NCBI GenBank assembly: GCA_964614375.1
Contig: CAZTLI010000194.1
Span: forward strand, 1-9,478
DNA from: CAZTLI01 sp964614375
Lineage (GTDB): Bacteria; Chloroflexota; Anaerolineae; Aggregatilineales; Phototrophicaceae
Reading direction: 5' to 3'
Length of the DNA stretch: 9,478 nt
This document shows, one piece after another, positions 1 through 6,850 of this stretch. Both the position numbers and the translations under genes were made by a program. The notes under the pieces are model-generated. The model saw nothing but the letters and a program-made list of their open reading frames with translations. It ran no database searches and had not been told where the DNA came from. Every line of letters starts with the position of its first letter. Position 1 is the stretch's first letter.

Positions 1-5
1 TCATC

Positions 6-1022
6 ATGTCCTACACCGAAAACGTCGTCCTGAGTGTGCAAAACCTGTCTATGAGCTACCTCGCCGAACGCGGGCGGGTGCGCGCGGTCAGTAACGTCTC
101 CTTTGAGTTGCATGAAGGCGAGACACTGGCGGTCATTGGCGAAAGTGGCTGTGGCAAATCGTCACTGAATAAGACGCTGATTCGTCAACTGCCCAAATCG
201 GCACAGATTGAAAGCGGCGAAATCCTGTATACCCACCGTTCCGGTAAACAGACTGACGTGCTGGCGCTCTCCAATAAAGGTTTAAAACGCTTCCTCTGGT
301 CAGAAATTTCAATGGTCTTTCAGGGCGCGTTGAATTCACTCAACCCGGTGATTCGCATCGCAGATATGGTGCATGATACGGGCAAGGCGCACGGTATGAG
401 CAAAACCGAATCGCAGCGGCGGGCCCTCGACCTATTCACCAAAGTGCGGCTTGACCCCATGCGCGTCTATCGTGCTTATCCGCATGAACTCAGCGGCGGG
501 ATGCGTCAGCGTGTGTTATTGGCGTTGAGTTTGCTGCTGCAACCGCAAATCGTCATTATGGATGAACCCACCACAGCAGTGGATATTCTAACGCAGCGAT
601 CCATTCTGGAGGTATTGAAAACCCTGCGCGAAGAATTGAATTTCAGTATCATGTTCATCAGCCATGATCTCGCTGTCGCGGCGGAAATTGCGGATACGAT
701 TGCGACGATGTACGCGGGTGAATTTGTCGAAGTGGGGCCGGTCAATGAAGTATTTTATCATCCGCGCCACGCCTATACGCTGAGTTTGCTGGATGCCGCG
801 CCGCGATTGAGCATCGGTTCACAAGAACTTCAGAGCATTCCGGGCAGTCCGCCCGATTTGATTGAGCCACCGACAGGCTGCAAATTCCACGAGCGCTGCA
901 AACTGGCAACTGCTATCTGTACGCATACGCAGCCGGCGTATGTGGAATTCGATGAGGTGCATCGTGTGGCCTGTCATCATCATGAAGACGTGCGCCAACA
1001 ACGTGAAAAGGTGATATCGTAA
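6..1022 (+). CDS. Opp/Dpp-type ABC transporter ATP-binding protein (OppD/DppD-like)
   Basis: Cytoplasmic ATPase subunit of a peptide/nickel-type ABC importer, 338 residues, a usual length for the family. Walker A GESGCGKS lies at residues 45-52, the Q-loop glutamine at Q106, the signature LSGGM at 162-166, Walker B IVIMDE at 182-187 and the switch histidine at H220, so it should be catalytically competent. The C-terminal oligopeptide-transporter domain carries C292-x5-C298-x6-C305-x17-C323, the cysteine set that binds an Fe-S cluster in some DppD/OppD proteins. The first ATG is preferred over an internal one (residue 16) because the LSVQNLSMSY strand that opens this family lies before it; its ribosome site is outside the window. 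The stop overlaps the next start by 1 nt (TAATG). Substrate cannot be read from an ATPase; the downstream genes suggest muropeptides or stem peptides. Membrane subunits are not visible. Confidence 0.95.
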   Translation: MSYTENVVLSVQNLSMSYLAERGRVRAVSNVSFELHEGETLAVIGESGCGKSSLNKTLIRQLPKSAQIESGEILYTHRSGKQTDVLALSNKGLKRFLWSEISMVFQGALNSLNPVIRIADMVHDTGKAHGMSKTESQRRALDLFTKVRLDPMRVYRAYPHELSGGMRQRVLLALSLLLQPQIVIMDEPTTAVDILTQRSILEVLKTLREELNFSIMFISHDLAVAAEIADTIATMYAGEFVEVGPVNEVFYHPRHAYTLSLLDAAPRLSIGSQELQSIPGSPPDLIEPPTGCKFHERCKLATAICTHTQPAYVEFDEVHRVACHHHEDVRQQREKVIS

Positions 1023-2032
1023 TGGCCCAGTCACCACTGGTTGAACTCAACGGCGTTTATCGTTCATTTGAGCAGGAACGTCAGCATATCCCGGTTTTGC
1101 AGAATATCAATCTGCCGATTTATCCAAAAGAGGTTTTGTGTTTGGTCGGCGAGAGTGGGTGTGGCAAAACGACTACTGGCAAAATCATCGCGGGCTTATT
1201 GGATGAGTCGCATGGTGAAGTGCTCTACAATGGACGCGCGATTGCAGATTACAACCCGAAAGACCGCGCCATCAAGCGGCGTTCGATGCAATTGGTGCAT
1301 CAAGACCCGTTTGCATCGCTCAATCCATCGCACACGATTGGACAGATACTCGGTTTTCCATTGAAGCGGCATAAGATGGTCAATGGGCGTAATGAACTGC
1401 GGCGGCGCATCTGGGAGCTACTGACCCTGGTGGATTTGACACCACCCGGCGACATCGTGAACAAATATCCGCATCAACTCAGTGGGGGTCAGCGCCAACG
1501 AGTCAGTATCGCCCGCGCGTTGACGGTCAATCCCAGCTTGATTGTGGCGGACGAAGCCGTGAGTATGGTCGATGTCAGCATCCGTATTGGTATTTTGAAG
1601 ATGCTGCACAATTTGCGTGACCAGCTTGACCTATCTATTGTATTCATCACACACGATTTAGCACTGGCAAAATATTTCGCGTGGGAAGGTCGGATCGCGG
1701 TGATGTATCTGGGGCGGATCGTCGAAATCGGACGGACAAAAGACATTATCATGAATCCGGCACATCCCTATACACGGGCGCTGCTATCTGCTGTGCCCGA
1801 AGCCGACCCGGATATCACCCGTAAAAAGCAGCCGATGCAGTTACGGTCTGAGGATATTCCCAGTTTGACCGCGATTCCGCCCGGATGCGCCTTTCATCCA
1901 CGCTGTCCATTTTATCAGCCCGGTATCTGTGATATGGACGTGCCGCAGTTGGCGCAGGCCGACGGGTTTCAACAGGGGGTGGCCTGTACACCATTGACGG
2001 CAGAGGGGCAGCTCGCCGCTTATGAACCGTGA
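1022..2032 (+). CDS. Opp/Dpp-type ABC transporter ATP-binding protein (OppF/DppF-like)
   Basis: Second ATPase of the same importer, 336 residues, expected to form the heterodimeric motor with the preceding protein. Walker A GESGCGKT is at residues 43-50, Q-loop at Q94, signature LSGGQ at 153-157, Walker B LIVADE at 173-178 and switch histidine H211. The usual DEPVSALD after Walker B reads DEAVSMVD here, which keeps the catalytic Glu. The C-terminal cysteine set is C289-x5-C295-x7-C303-x18-C322, matching the family's GCxFHPRC...C pattern. It shares 1 nt with the upstream gene and its last 11 nt overlap the start of a small membrane-protein gene. Assignment as OppF/DppF rather than OppD rests on gene order and on the canonical LSGGQRQR signature. 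The specific substrate is not determinable from this sequence. Confidence 0.95.
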   Translation: MAQSPLVELNGVYRSFEQERQHIPVLQNINLPIYPKEVLCLVGESGCGKTTTGKIIAGLLDESHGEVLYNGRAIADYNPKDRAIKRRSMQLVHQDPFASLNPSHTIGQILGFPLKRHKMVNGRNELRRRIWELLTLVDLTPPGDIVNKYPHQLSGGQRQRVSIARALTVNPSLIVADEAVSMVDVSIRIGILKMLHNLRDQLDLSIVFITHDLALAKYFAWEGRIAVMYLGRIVEIGRTKDIIMNPAHPYTRALLSAVPEADPDITRKKQPMQLRSEDIPSLTAIPPGCAFHPRCPFYQPGICDMDVPQLAQADGFQQGVACTPLTAEGQLAAYEP

Positions 2033-2201
2033 TGCCCTGCGCGCCTTTTTGCAGATTGGATTTTTTATCCTGATTGGCGGCCTATTTTCGGCGGTGCTCC
2101 AACCGGGAGAAAGTGGTGAATTTGTCATCAGTATCTGTGCGAGTGGGATTGGTCTAATATTGATTGTTGGTGCGGTGCTTGTCTGGCGATTGATGAGATA
2201 A
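2022..2201 (+). CDS. Small two-helix membrane protein, unknown function
   Basis: A 59-residue reading frame beginning MNRDALRAFLQIG and ending VWRLMR. It has two clear hydrophobic segments, about residues 9-26 (FLQIGFFILIGGLFSAVL) and 35-56 (VISICASGIGLILIVGAVLV), joined by a short acidic loop (QPGESGE). Basic residues at both ends (R3/R7 and R56/R59) suggest a hairpin with both termini in the cytoplasm. The start overlaps the end of the second ABC ATPase by 11 nt in another frame, with a GAGGGG stretch at 2003-2008 as a somewhat distant ribosome site. It ends 16 nt before the regulator. I recognise no family. The hydrophobicity pattern, the overlapping start and its filling of an otherwise empty gap argue that it is real. 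It could be an accessory subunit of the transporter or an unrelated membrane peptide. Confidence 0.6.
   Translation: MNRDALRAFLQIGFFILIGGLFSAVLQPGESGEFVISICASGIGLILIVGAVLVWRLMR
2148..2163. promoter_or_regulatory. Possible GntR (NagR/DasR-type) operator half-site
   Basis: ATTGGTCTA at 2148-2156 resembles the left half of the dre operators bound by NagR/YvoA and DasR (consensus near ACTGGTCTAGACCACT, from memory). The right half (ATATTGA) does not complete the palindrome, so at best this is a degenerate site. It lies about 55 nt before the gntR start and inside the end of the small membrane-protein gene. A single half-site of this length can occur by chance, hence the low confidence. Confidence 0.18.
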
Positions 2202-2217
2202 GGGGGATAGAGAGATT

Positions 2218-2979
2218 ATGCTGAAGCCCGATTCTTCAAAGCCATATTATGAACAAATCAAAGAGTACATTCTCTATAAAATTCACTCTGGCGAACTGGC
2301 AGCCCATGATCGTGTACCGTCTGAACGCAGCCTGTCGGAGCAGTTCGGCGTGAGTCGATTGACCGCTTCGAAAGCCATCAAAGAATTGGTCCTGGATGGC
2401 AAGCTCTATACACAGGTGGGCAAAGGGACATTTGTGAGTGATGAACCCATCGACCAGACCCTGGACACACTCACCAGCTTTTCGGAAGAGATGGAAACAC
2501 GCGGTCAACGTCCAGCCAGCAGGGTGATTGCCGCAAAAATCGTCTCGGCGACAGAGCACATCGCCCGTCGTTTGCAAATTCCTGTGGGCATTTCGGTGGT
2601 GATGCTCAAGCGGGTGCGCCTGGCGAATGACCAACCGCTGGCACTGGAGACGGCGTATCTGATTTCTGAATATTGCGATGGCATTTTGGAACGTTTCGAT
2701 TTCTCAAAGCAATCGCTCTACGAAGTGCTGCAAACGCATTACAACCTGCGCTTGATTTATGCCGATCAAGAGTGGGAAGCGCGGCAGGCGACGGACGAAG
2801 AAGCCGAAATCCTGCATTTGCATCCCGGCGCGCCTGTCCTGAGCATCAACCGTGTGACCTATATTGAACCGGATAGGCCAATGGAATATGTCGAATCGGC
2901 CTATCACGGTGACCGTTATAAATTCCGCGCCCGTTTGATGGGGAGTGAAAGACAAAGACGAACCTATGAAAAAAATTGA
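2218..2979 (+). CDS. GntR-family regulator with UTRA effector domain (NagR/YvoA/DasR-like)
   Basis: Transcription factor of 253 residues, the usual size for the HutC/UTRA branch of GntR proteins. The N-terminal winged helix-turn-helix spans about residues 8-76 with the diagnostic PSERSLSEQFGVSRLTASKA region (34-53) and the wing GKGTFVS (69-75). A UTRA ligand domain follows at about 97-240. R132 and R134 in KRVRL, E144 and the E226/Y229/Y234 stretch near GDRYKF fall where NagR/YvoA contacts amino-sugar phosphates (my alignment from memory). The likely effector is therefore GlcNAc-6-P, GlcN-6-P or MurNAc-6-P. The start ATG follows a purine-rich ribosome site (AGGGGG near 2201-2206). The gene lies inside the run it presumably controls; its end overlaps nagZ by 14 nt. 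B. subtilis uses an RpiR-type MurR in this role. Family assignment is firm, effector and targets are inferred. Confidence 0.93.
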   Translation: MLKPDSSKPYYEQIKEYILYKIHSGELAAHDRVPSERSLSEQFGVSRLTASKAIKELVLDGKLYTQVGKGTFVSDEPIDQTLDTLTSFSEEMETRGQRPASRVIAAKIVSATEHIARRLQIPVGISVVMLKRVRLANDQPLALETAYLISEYCDGILERFDFSKQSLYEVLQTHYNLRLIYADQEWEARQATDEEAEILHLHPGAPVLSINRVTYIEPDRPMEYVESAYHGDRYKFRARLMGSERQRRTYEKN

Positions 2980-4501
2980 ACATCGTGTCGGACAAATGTT
3001 GATGGCGGGCTTTGATGGCCTGACCGCGCCTGACTATTTCCTGGATTGGCTGCAAGAGGGACGGTTAGGCGGCGTGATTTTGTTCGCGCGCAATGTCGAA
3101 TCCCCCGCACAACTGGCGGCACTGACGACGCAGCTTCACGAGGCATCCCCGTACCCTTTGCTCATTTCCATCGACCAGGAAGGCGGCACGGTCGCCCGGA
3201 TGCGTGAGGTCTTTTCAGAAAGTCCCGGCGCGCTGGCGCTGGCGAGTATCGGCGCGGACAGCGAACGGGTCACTGAACAGGTGTCGGGCGTCCTCGCGCG
3301 GGAGATGCGGGCTGTCGGCATCAATTGGACGTATGCCCCTGTCGTTGATATTTCTTATAACGCGGCTAATCCGACCGTGGGTACACGTTCGTTTGGGGGT
3401 GATTCGCGGCGTGTGGCGACACTGGCAGCGGCGGCGGTGCGGGGATTCCAGTCTAATGGCGTCGCGGCCTGTGCCAAACACTTCCCCGGTTTGGGCGATA
3501 CCGAGATAGATACGCATCTGGCACTGCCACGCCTGAACACTGACCTCAATCAACTCTTAGCAGACGATTTGCTGCCCTATCGCGAGACGCTTGCACACGG
3601 TCTGGCGACGATTATGACCACGCATACGGTGTTTAATGCACTCGATACCGAGCATCCCGCGACGTTATCTCCGCATGTGATTCACCGTCTGATTCGCGAT
3701 GAATTGCAATTCGATGGTGTGGTCACAACTGACTGCATGGAAATGAAAGCGATAGCTGACAATTATGGCGTCGCCGAGTCTGTCGTGCGGGCGGCAAATG
3801 CCAGTGTAGACCTCATCCTGTTCTCGCATACACCCGATCTACAGGCCGAAGCCTACGACCATTTGCTGGCGGCGGTCAAACGTGGTGCTGTATCGGAAGC
3901 TGTTGTGGACAGTGCCAATCGCCGTATTGCCGCCCTCAAAGCGCGCTTCCCAGCACAAAAGCCCGACATCGCTCAAATCTGTTCCGATGACCATCAGCAT
4001 ATCGTCAACAGTGCGGCGCAATCCGCTGTCACACTCGTTCGCGCAGAGGCAAACGTGCTGCCCCTCAAGGCGGATGATAAGCGGCGGGTGCTGCTGGTGG
4101 AATTTTCGCCCGGTGTCGATAGTCTGGTGCAGGAAGATGAAGCCCGCACCCATCTCACACGCTTTGTCCGGTCACAGTTGCCTGCTATACAAGTGATGAC
4201 ACTGCCGACAAAACCTACTTCACAGCACATCGCAACCGTACAGGCGCAAACTGCCGACGTGCTGGTTATCGCCACGCGCAACGCCCATTTGAATAGTCAA
4301 CAGGCCGATGCCGTGCGCCAATTGAGTCAGATGGATGCGGACATCATCTTGCTGGCGCTGCGTAATCCCTATGACGCCGCATTGATGGACGGTGGCACGG
4401 TGCTATGTACGGCGGGCGATAGCGTTCCATCATTGCGAGCGGTGAGTGCGGCACTGGTTGGCCTGTTTGAACCGACGGGTCGTTTACCTGTCGAGGTATG
4501 A
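2966..4501 (+). CDS. nagZ: GH3 beta-N-acetylglucosaminidase (NagZ)
   Basis: Removes non-reducing terminal GlcNAc from GlcNAc-MurNAc or GlcNAc-anhydroMurNAc fragments. The GH3 barrel covers about residues 1-330: DQEGG 70-74, GTRSFGGD 139-146, the NagZ hallmark KHFPGLGD 171-178 followed by the Asp-His general acid/base dyad D182/H184 (DTH), and nucleophile D256 in VVTTDCMEM. A second alpha/beta domain (about 340-511) makes it the two-domain type seen in B. subtilis NagZ, not the single-domain E. coli enzyme. One oddity is GLGD where GHGD is common in related enzymes. No signal peptide is visible, so it should be cytoplasmic. I chose ATG 2966 because MKKIEHRVGQMLMAGF matches the family N-terminus; an in-frame GTG at 2945 would add seven charged residues. 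No good ribosome site precedes ATG 2966, so coupling to gntR (14-nt overlap) is likely. Confidence 0.95.
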   Translation: MKKIEHRVGQMLMAGFDGLTAPDYFLDWLQEGRLGGVILFARNVESPAQLAALTTQLHEASPYPLLISIDQEGGTVARMREVFSESPGALALASIGADSERVTEQVSGVLAREMRAVGINWTYAPVVDISYNAANPTVGTRSFGGDSRRVATLAAAAVRGFQSNGVAACAKHFPGLGDTEIDTHLALPRLNTDLNQLLADDLLPYRETLAHGLATIMTTHTVFNALDTEHPATLSPHVIHRLIRDELQFDGVVTTDCMEMKAIADNYGVAESVVRAANASVDLILFSHTPDLQAEAYDHLLAAVKRGAVSEAVVDSANRRIAALKARFPAQKPDIAQICSDDHQHIVNSAAQSAVTLVRAEANVLPLKADDKRRVLLVEFSPGVDSLVQEDEARTHLTRFVRSQLPAIQVMTLPTKPTSQHIATVQAQTADVLVIATRNAHLNSQQADAVRQLSQMDADIILLALRNPYDAALMDGGTVLCTAGDSVPSLRAVSAALVGLFEPTGRLPVEV

Positions 4502-5676
4502 CCATGCGCTTTGGCATAGACCGCCTGATAGATGATGACTTCGCGCCGCTGAAGGGCAAACGCATTGGCTTATTCAGCAATTTGAGCGCCGTCAATCGCG
4601 ATCTGCTGCCGGCAGTCGAGGTGTTGCGGCTGGCGGATGTGGTCAATCTCGTAGCGTTATATGGCCCCGAACACGGTTTTGGTGGCGCGACGGGGGATGG
4701 CATCGAAATCGCAACGGCTACAGACCCGCGTACAGGCCTCCCGGTCTACAGCCTGTATGGAGACACCTATCGTCCCACAGCGGCGATGCTGATGGATATT
4801 GACCTGATGGTGTGTGATATTCAGGACATCGGCGTGCGCTACTATACATTTCTGTGGACGCTGACACACATTGTCGAAGCCTGTGGTGAATATGATGTGC
4901 CTGTGCTGGTACTAGACCGTCCCAATCCACTGGGCGGCACAATCGACGGTGGTACGCTTGACCCCGAATTGGCGTCGCTGGTCGGACGTTATCCCATTCC
5001 AGTGCAGCACGGCATGACCATCGGCGAGCTGGCGACCCTCATCAACGACCGGTGGAATCCGCGTAAGGCCGATGTGATTGTCTATCGGTGTGATGGTTGG
5101 GGACGTGACCAGACATGGGCAGACATCAACAGGTCATTTGTGTCGCCATCGCCCAATATGCCCAATTTCACAACCGCGCAGCATTATCCCGGCGCATGTC
5201 TCATCGAAGGCACAACACTTTCCGAAGGACGCGGTACGACGCTGTTATTTGAGGTCGTGGGCGCACCCTATATCGACAGTTGGACGCTGGCGGAAACGCT
5301 CAATAACCTTAATCTGGATGGCGTGCGCTTTCGTCCACATCAATTCCAGCCCACTGCCAGCAAATACGCCGGAGCATTGTGCAGCGGTGTGCAAGCGCAT
5401 ATCACGAATGCGAACCGTCATTGCCCGTTGACGACGTGGCTCACGGTCATTGTCACCATTCGCCATCTATATCCCGATAATTTTGCGTGGCTGCCACCTT
5501 ATCGCGCAGGCGGAATACAACACTTTGACCGACTCATCGGCGACACGCGCACCCGGCAGTTAATCGACGAAGGCGCAGGTATTGACACAATCACATCCGA
5601 TTGGCGCACATTTCAGGCTGAATTTAAAGCTCTTGCCGCGCCCTATCTGCTTTATGACGGAGACCATCATGCGTGA
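4498..5676 (+). CDS. namZ: DUF1343 / GH171 exo-beta-N-acetylmuramidase (NamZ)
   Basis: Family of the B. subtilis YbbC/NamZ enzyme, which releases MurNAc from the non-reducing end of MurNAc-GlcNAc fragments. The 392-residue protein shows nearly every family block: GPEHGF 56-61, TGLPVYSLYG 79-88, DIQDIGVRYYT 107-117, LDRPNPLGG 139-147, HGMTIGELA 171-179, PSPNMP 217-222, and EGTTLSEGRGTT 237-248 followed by GAPYID 255-260. The N-terminus goes straight into the fold (MRFGIDRLIDDDF, then RIGLFSN), with no signal peptide, unlike the exported B. subtilis protein. The start overlaps the nagZ stop as ATGA; a second ATG two codons on is an alternative. The direct nagZ-namZ adjacency matches the B. subtilis cluster and supports the specific NamZ function over a generic DUF1343 label. 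Confidence 0.93.
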   Translation: MTMRFGIDRLIDDDFAPLKGKRIGLFSNLSAVNRDLLPAVEVLRLADVVNLVALYGPEHGFGGATGDGIEIATATDPRTGLPVYSLYGDTYRPTAAMLMDIDLMVCDIQDIGVRYYTFLWTLTHIVEACGEYDVPVLVLDRPNPLGGTIDGGTLDPELASLVGRYPIPVQHGMTIGELATLINDRWNPRKADVIVYRCDGWGRDQTWADINRSFVSPSPNMPNFTTAQHYPGACLIEGTTLSEGRGTTLLFEVVGAPYIDSWTLAETLNNLNLDGVRFRPHQFQPTASKYAGALCSGVQAHITNANRHCPLTTWLTVIVTIRHLYPDNFAWLPPYRAGGIQHFDRLIGDTRTRQLIDEGAGIDTITSDWRTFQAEFKALAAPYLLYDGDHHA

Positions 5677-6850
5677 GCAGCGCCTCGACGCCCTCATCAC
5701 GCCTGCGTTGGAAAGCATCACGCCAGCGGTCTGTCTGGGAGTTTATCATCGCGGCGATACGGTGTTCACCAGAGCATGGGGGTATATTGACCCCGACACA
5801 TGCGAATATGCCGTCAGATTATCCACATGGTTTGATTTGGCGTCGCTGACGAAACTTTTCACGACGACGGCGCTGCTTGCCCTGATGAGTCGGGAAGACA
5901 TCAGGCTGCATACGCCTCTAATCGAATTTATCCCCGAATTTGGGGCAATTTCACCACGTCTGATTGAAGGCGGTCAAGACCCGCATACGAAGCAACCTTT
6001 GCCTGTCACCGATGGCCTCGAAGGTCAAACCGTAGACCCGGCAGGCGTCACACTCTGGCATCTATTGACCCATACCAGCGGCCTACCCCCATGGCGCGAT
6101 GTATATACCGTTGCGCCGCCACCAGTCGAACCGCCACAGGTTGACCCCATAGCACCGGATGAACGCTGGCGACGTGCTGTTGAGCGGCTGTGTAACTATG
6201 GATTTGTTGCGCCGATAGGTGAGGGCGTTACCTATAGTGATGTCGGGTTGATGTTGCTGGGCGAAGTCGTCGCTCGACTCAATGGGACAGATTTGGCGAC
6301 AGCAATTACGCAGCAGGTGCTGCATCCCCTCAATTTCAAGCAAACACTGTTCAATCCTGTGCGCGACCACGACATTGACCGCCAGACTATCGCCCCGACA
6401 GAAATCGACTCAACCTGGCGGAAACGGCGGGTGTGGGGTGAAGTCCACGATGAAAATGCCTGTGGCGTTGGCGGTGTTGCGGGACACGCCGGACTATTCG
6501 CGATGGTGAACGATGTACTGCGTTTGGGGACAGTGTGGCTGAATAGCGAAATCTTGCCCATTTCTGCTGACTTATGGCAGGCCGCACGCACCGAACAGGC
6601 CGTCACCGGCATGGAACGGCGCGGGCTTGGTTGGATGCTGCGTTCGCCACAGAACAGCATTGCCGGTGACCTTATGAGTATGGACACGTTCGGTCACACG
6701 GGTTTTACGGGCACATCGCTGTTGATTGACCCGGCGAATGCGGTGGTTGTCGCGCTGTTGACCAATCGCGTCTATGCGGGTCGTGATGTCATTGGCCATC
6801 GCGAACTGCGCCGACAGGTGCATGACTGCATCATGGAGACGTTGGCATGA
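5669..6850 (+). CDS. Serine hydrolase of class-C beta-lactamase fold, AmiE-like (putative MurNAc-L-Ala amidase)
   Basis: 393-residue member of the penicillin-binding-protein/beta-lactamase superfamily. The nucleophile motif is S59-L-T-K62, the second motif Y189-S-D191 and the third H343-T-G345. Family-typical blocks are LLTHTSGLP 132-140 and VHDENACGVGGVAGHAGLF 259-277; the latter is shared with B. subtilis AmiE (YbbE) and with hydrolase domains fused to NagZ in Bacteroidetes. AmiE cleaves the peptide from the lactyl group of MurNAc, which fits between NamZ and the kinases. The protein lacks a signal peptide. ATG 5669 is preferred to an in-frame TTG at 5582 because GGAG at 5659-5662 lies 6 nt before it and the overlap with namZ is then only 8 nt. 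Fold is certain; amidase specificity rests on neighbours, and an esterase or D-amino-acid peptidase cannot be excluded. Confidence 0.85.
   Translation: MREQRLDALITPALESITPAVCLGVYHRGDTVFTRAWGYIDPDTCEYAVRLSTWFDLASLTKLFTTTALLALMSREDIRLHTPLIEFIPEFGAISPRLIEGGQDPHTKQPLPVTDGLEGQTVDPAGVTLWHLLTHTSGLPPWRDVYTVAPPPVEPPQVDPIAPDERWRRAVERLCNYGFVAPIGEGVTYSDVGLMLLGEVVARLNGTDLATAITQQVLHPLNFKQTLFNPVRDHDIDRQTIAPTEIDSTWRKRRVWGEVHDENACGVGGVAGHAGLFAMVNDVLRLGTVWLNSEILPISADLWQAARTEQAVTGMERRGLGWMLRSPQNSIAGDLMSMDTFGHTGFTGTSLLIDPANAVVVALLTNRVYAGRDVIGHRELRRQVHDCIMETLA

Noticed and set aside
6..1022. Possibility that the two ABC ATPases are a broken duplicate pair
   Set aside because: Both have all nucleotide-binding motifs and the C-terminal cysteine set, and they differ in the expected OppD/OppF manner, so they are a normal heterodimer.
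2122..2160. Possible promoter before gntR using TTGTCA (2122-2127) and TAATAT (2155-2160)
   Set aside because: The spacer is 27 nt, far from the 16-18 nt norm, and no better -35 pairs with TAATAT. Not strong enough to annotate.
2945..2965. GTG start for nagZ giving a seven-residue extension (MKDKDEP)
   Set aside because: The extension is not part of the family N-terminus and would raise the overlap with gntR to 35 nt. ATG 2966 fits better, although neither has a convincing ribosome site.
5582..5668. TTG start for the AmiE-like gene, adding 29 residues
   Set aside because: The addition would overlap conserved namZ coding by 95 nt and does not form a signal peptide. GGAG six nt before ATG 5669 decides the start.
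5669..6850. Interpretation as an antibiotic-resistance beta-lactamase (AmpC)
   Set aside because: There is no signal peptide, the GGVAGHAGLF block is typical of AmiE/esterase-like members, and the context is muropeptide recycling. The SxxK motif alone is not specific to beta-lactamases.
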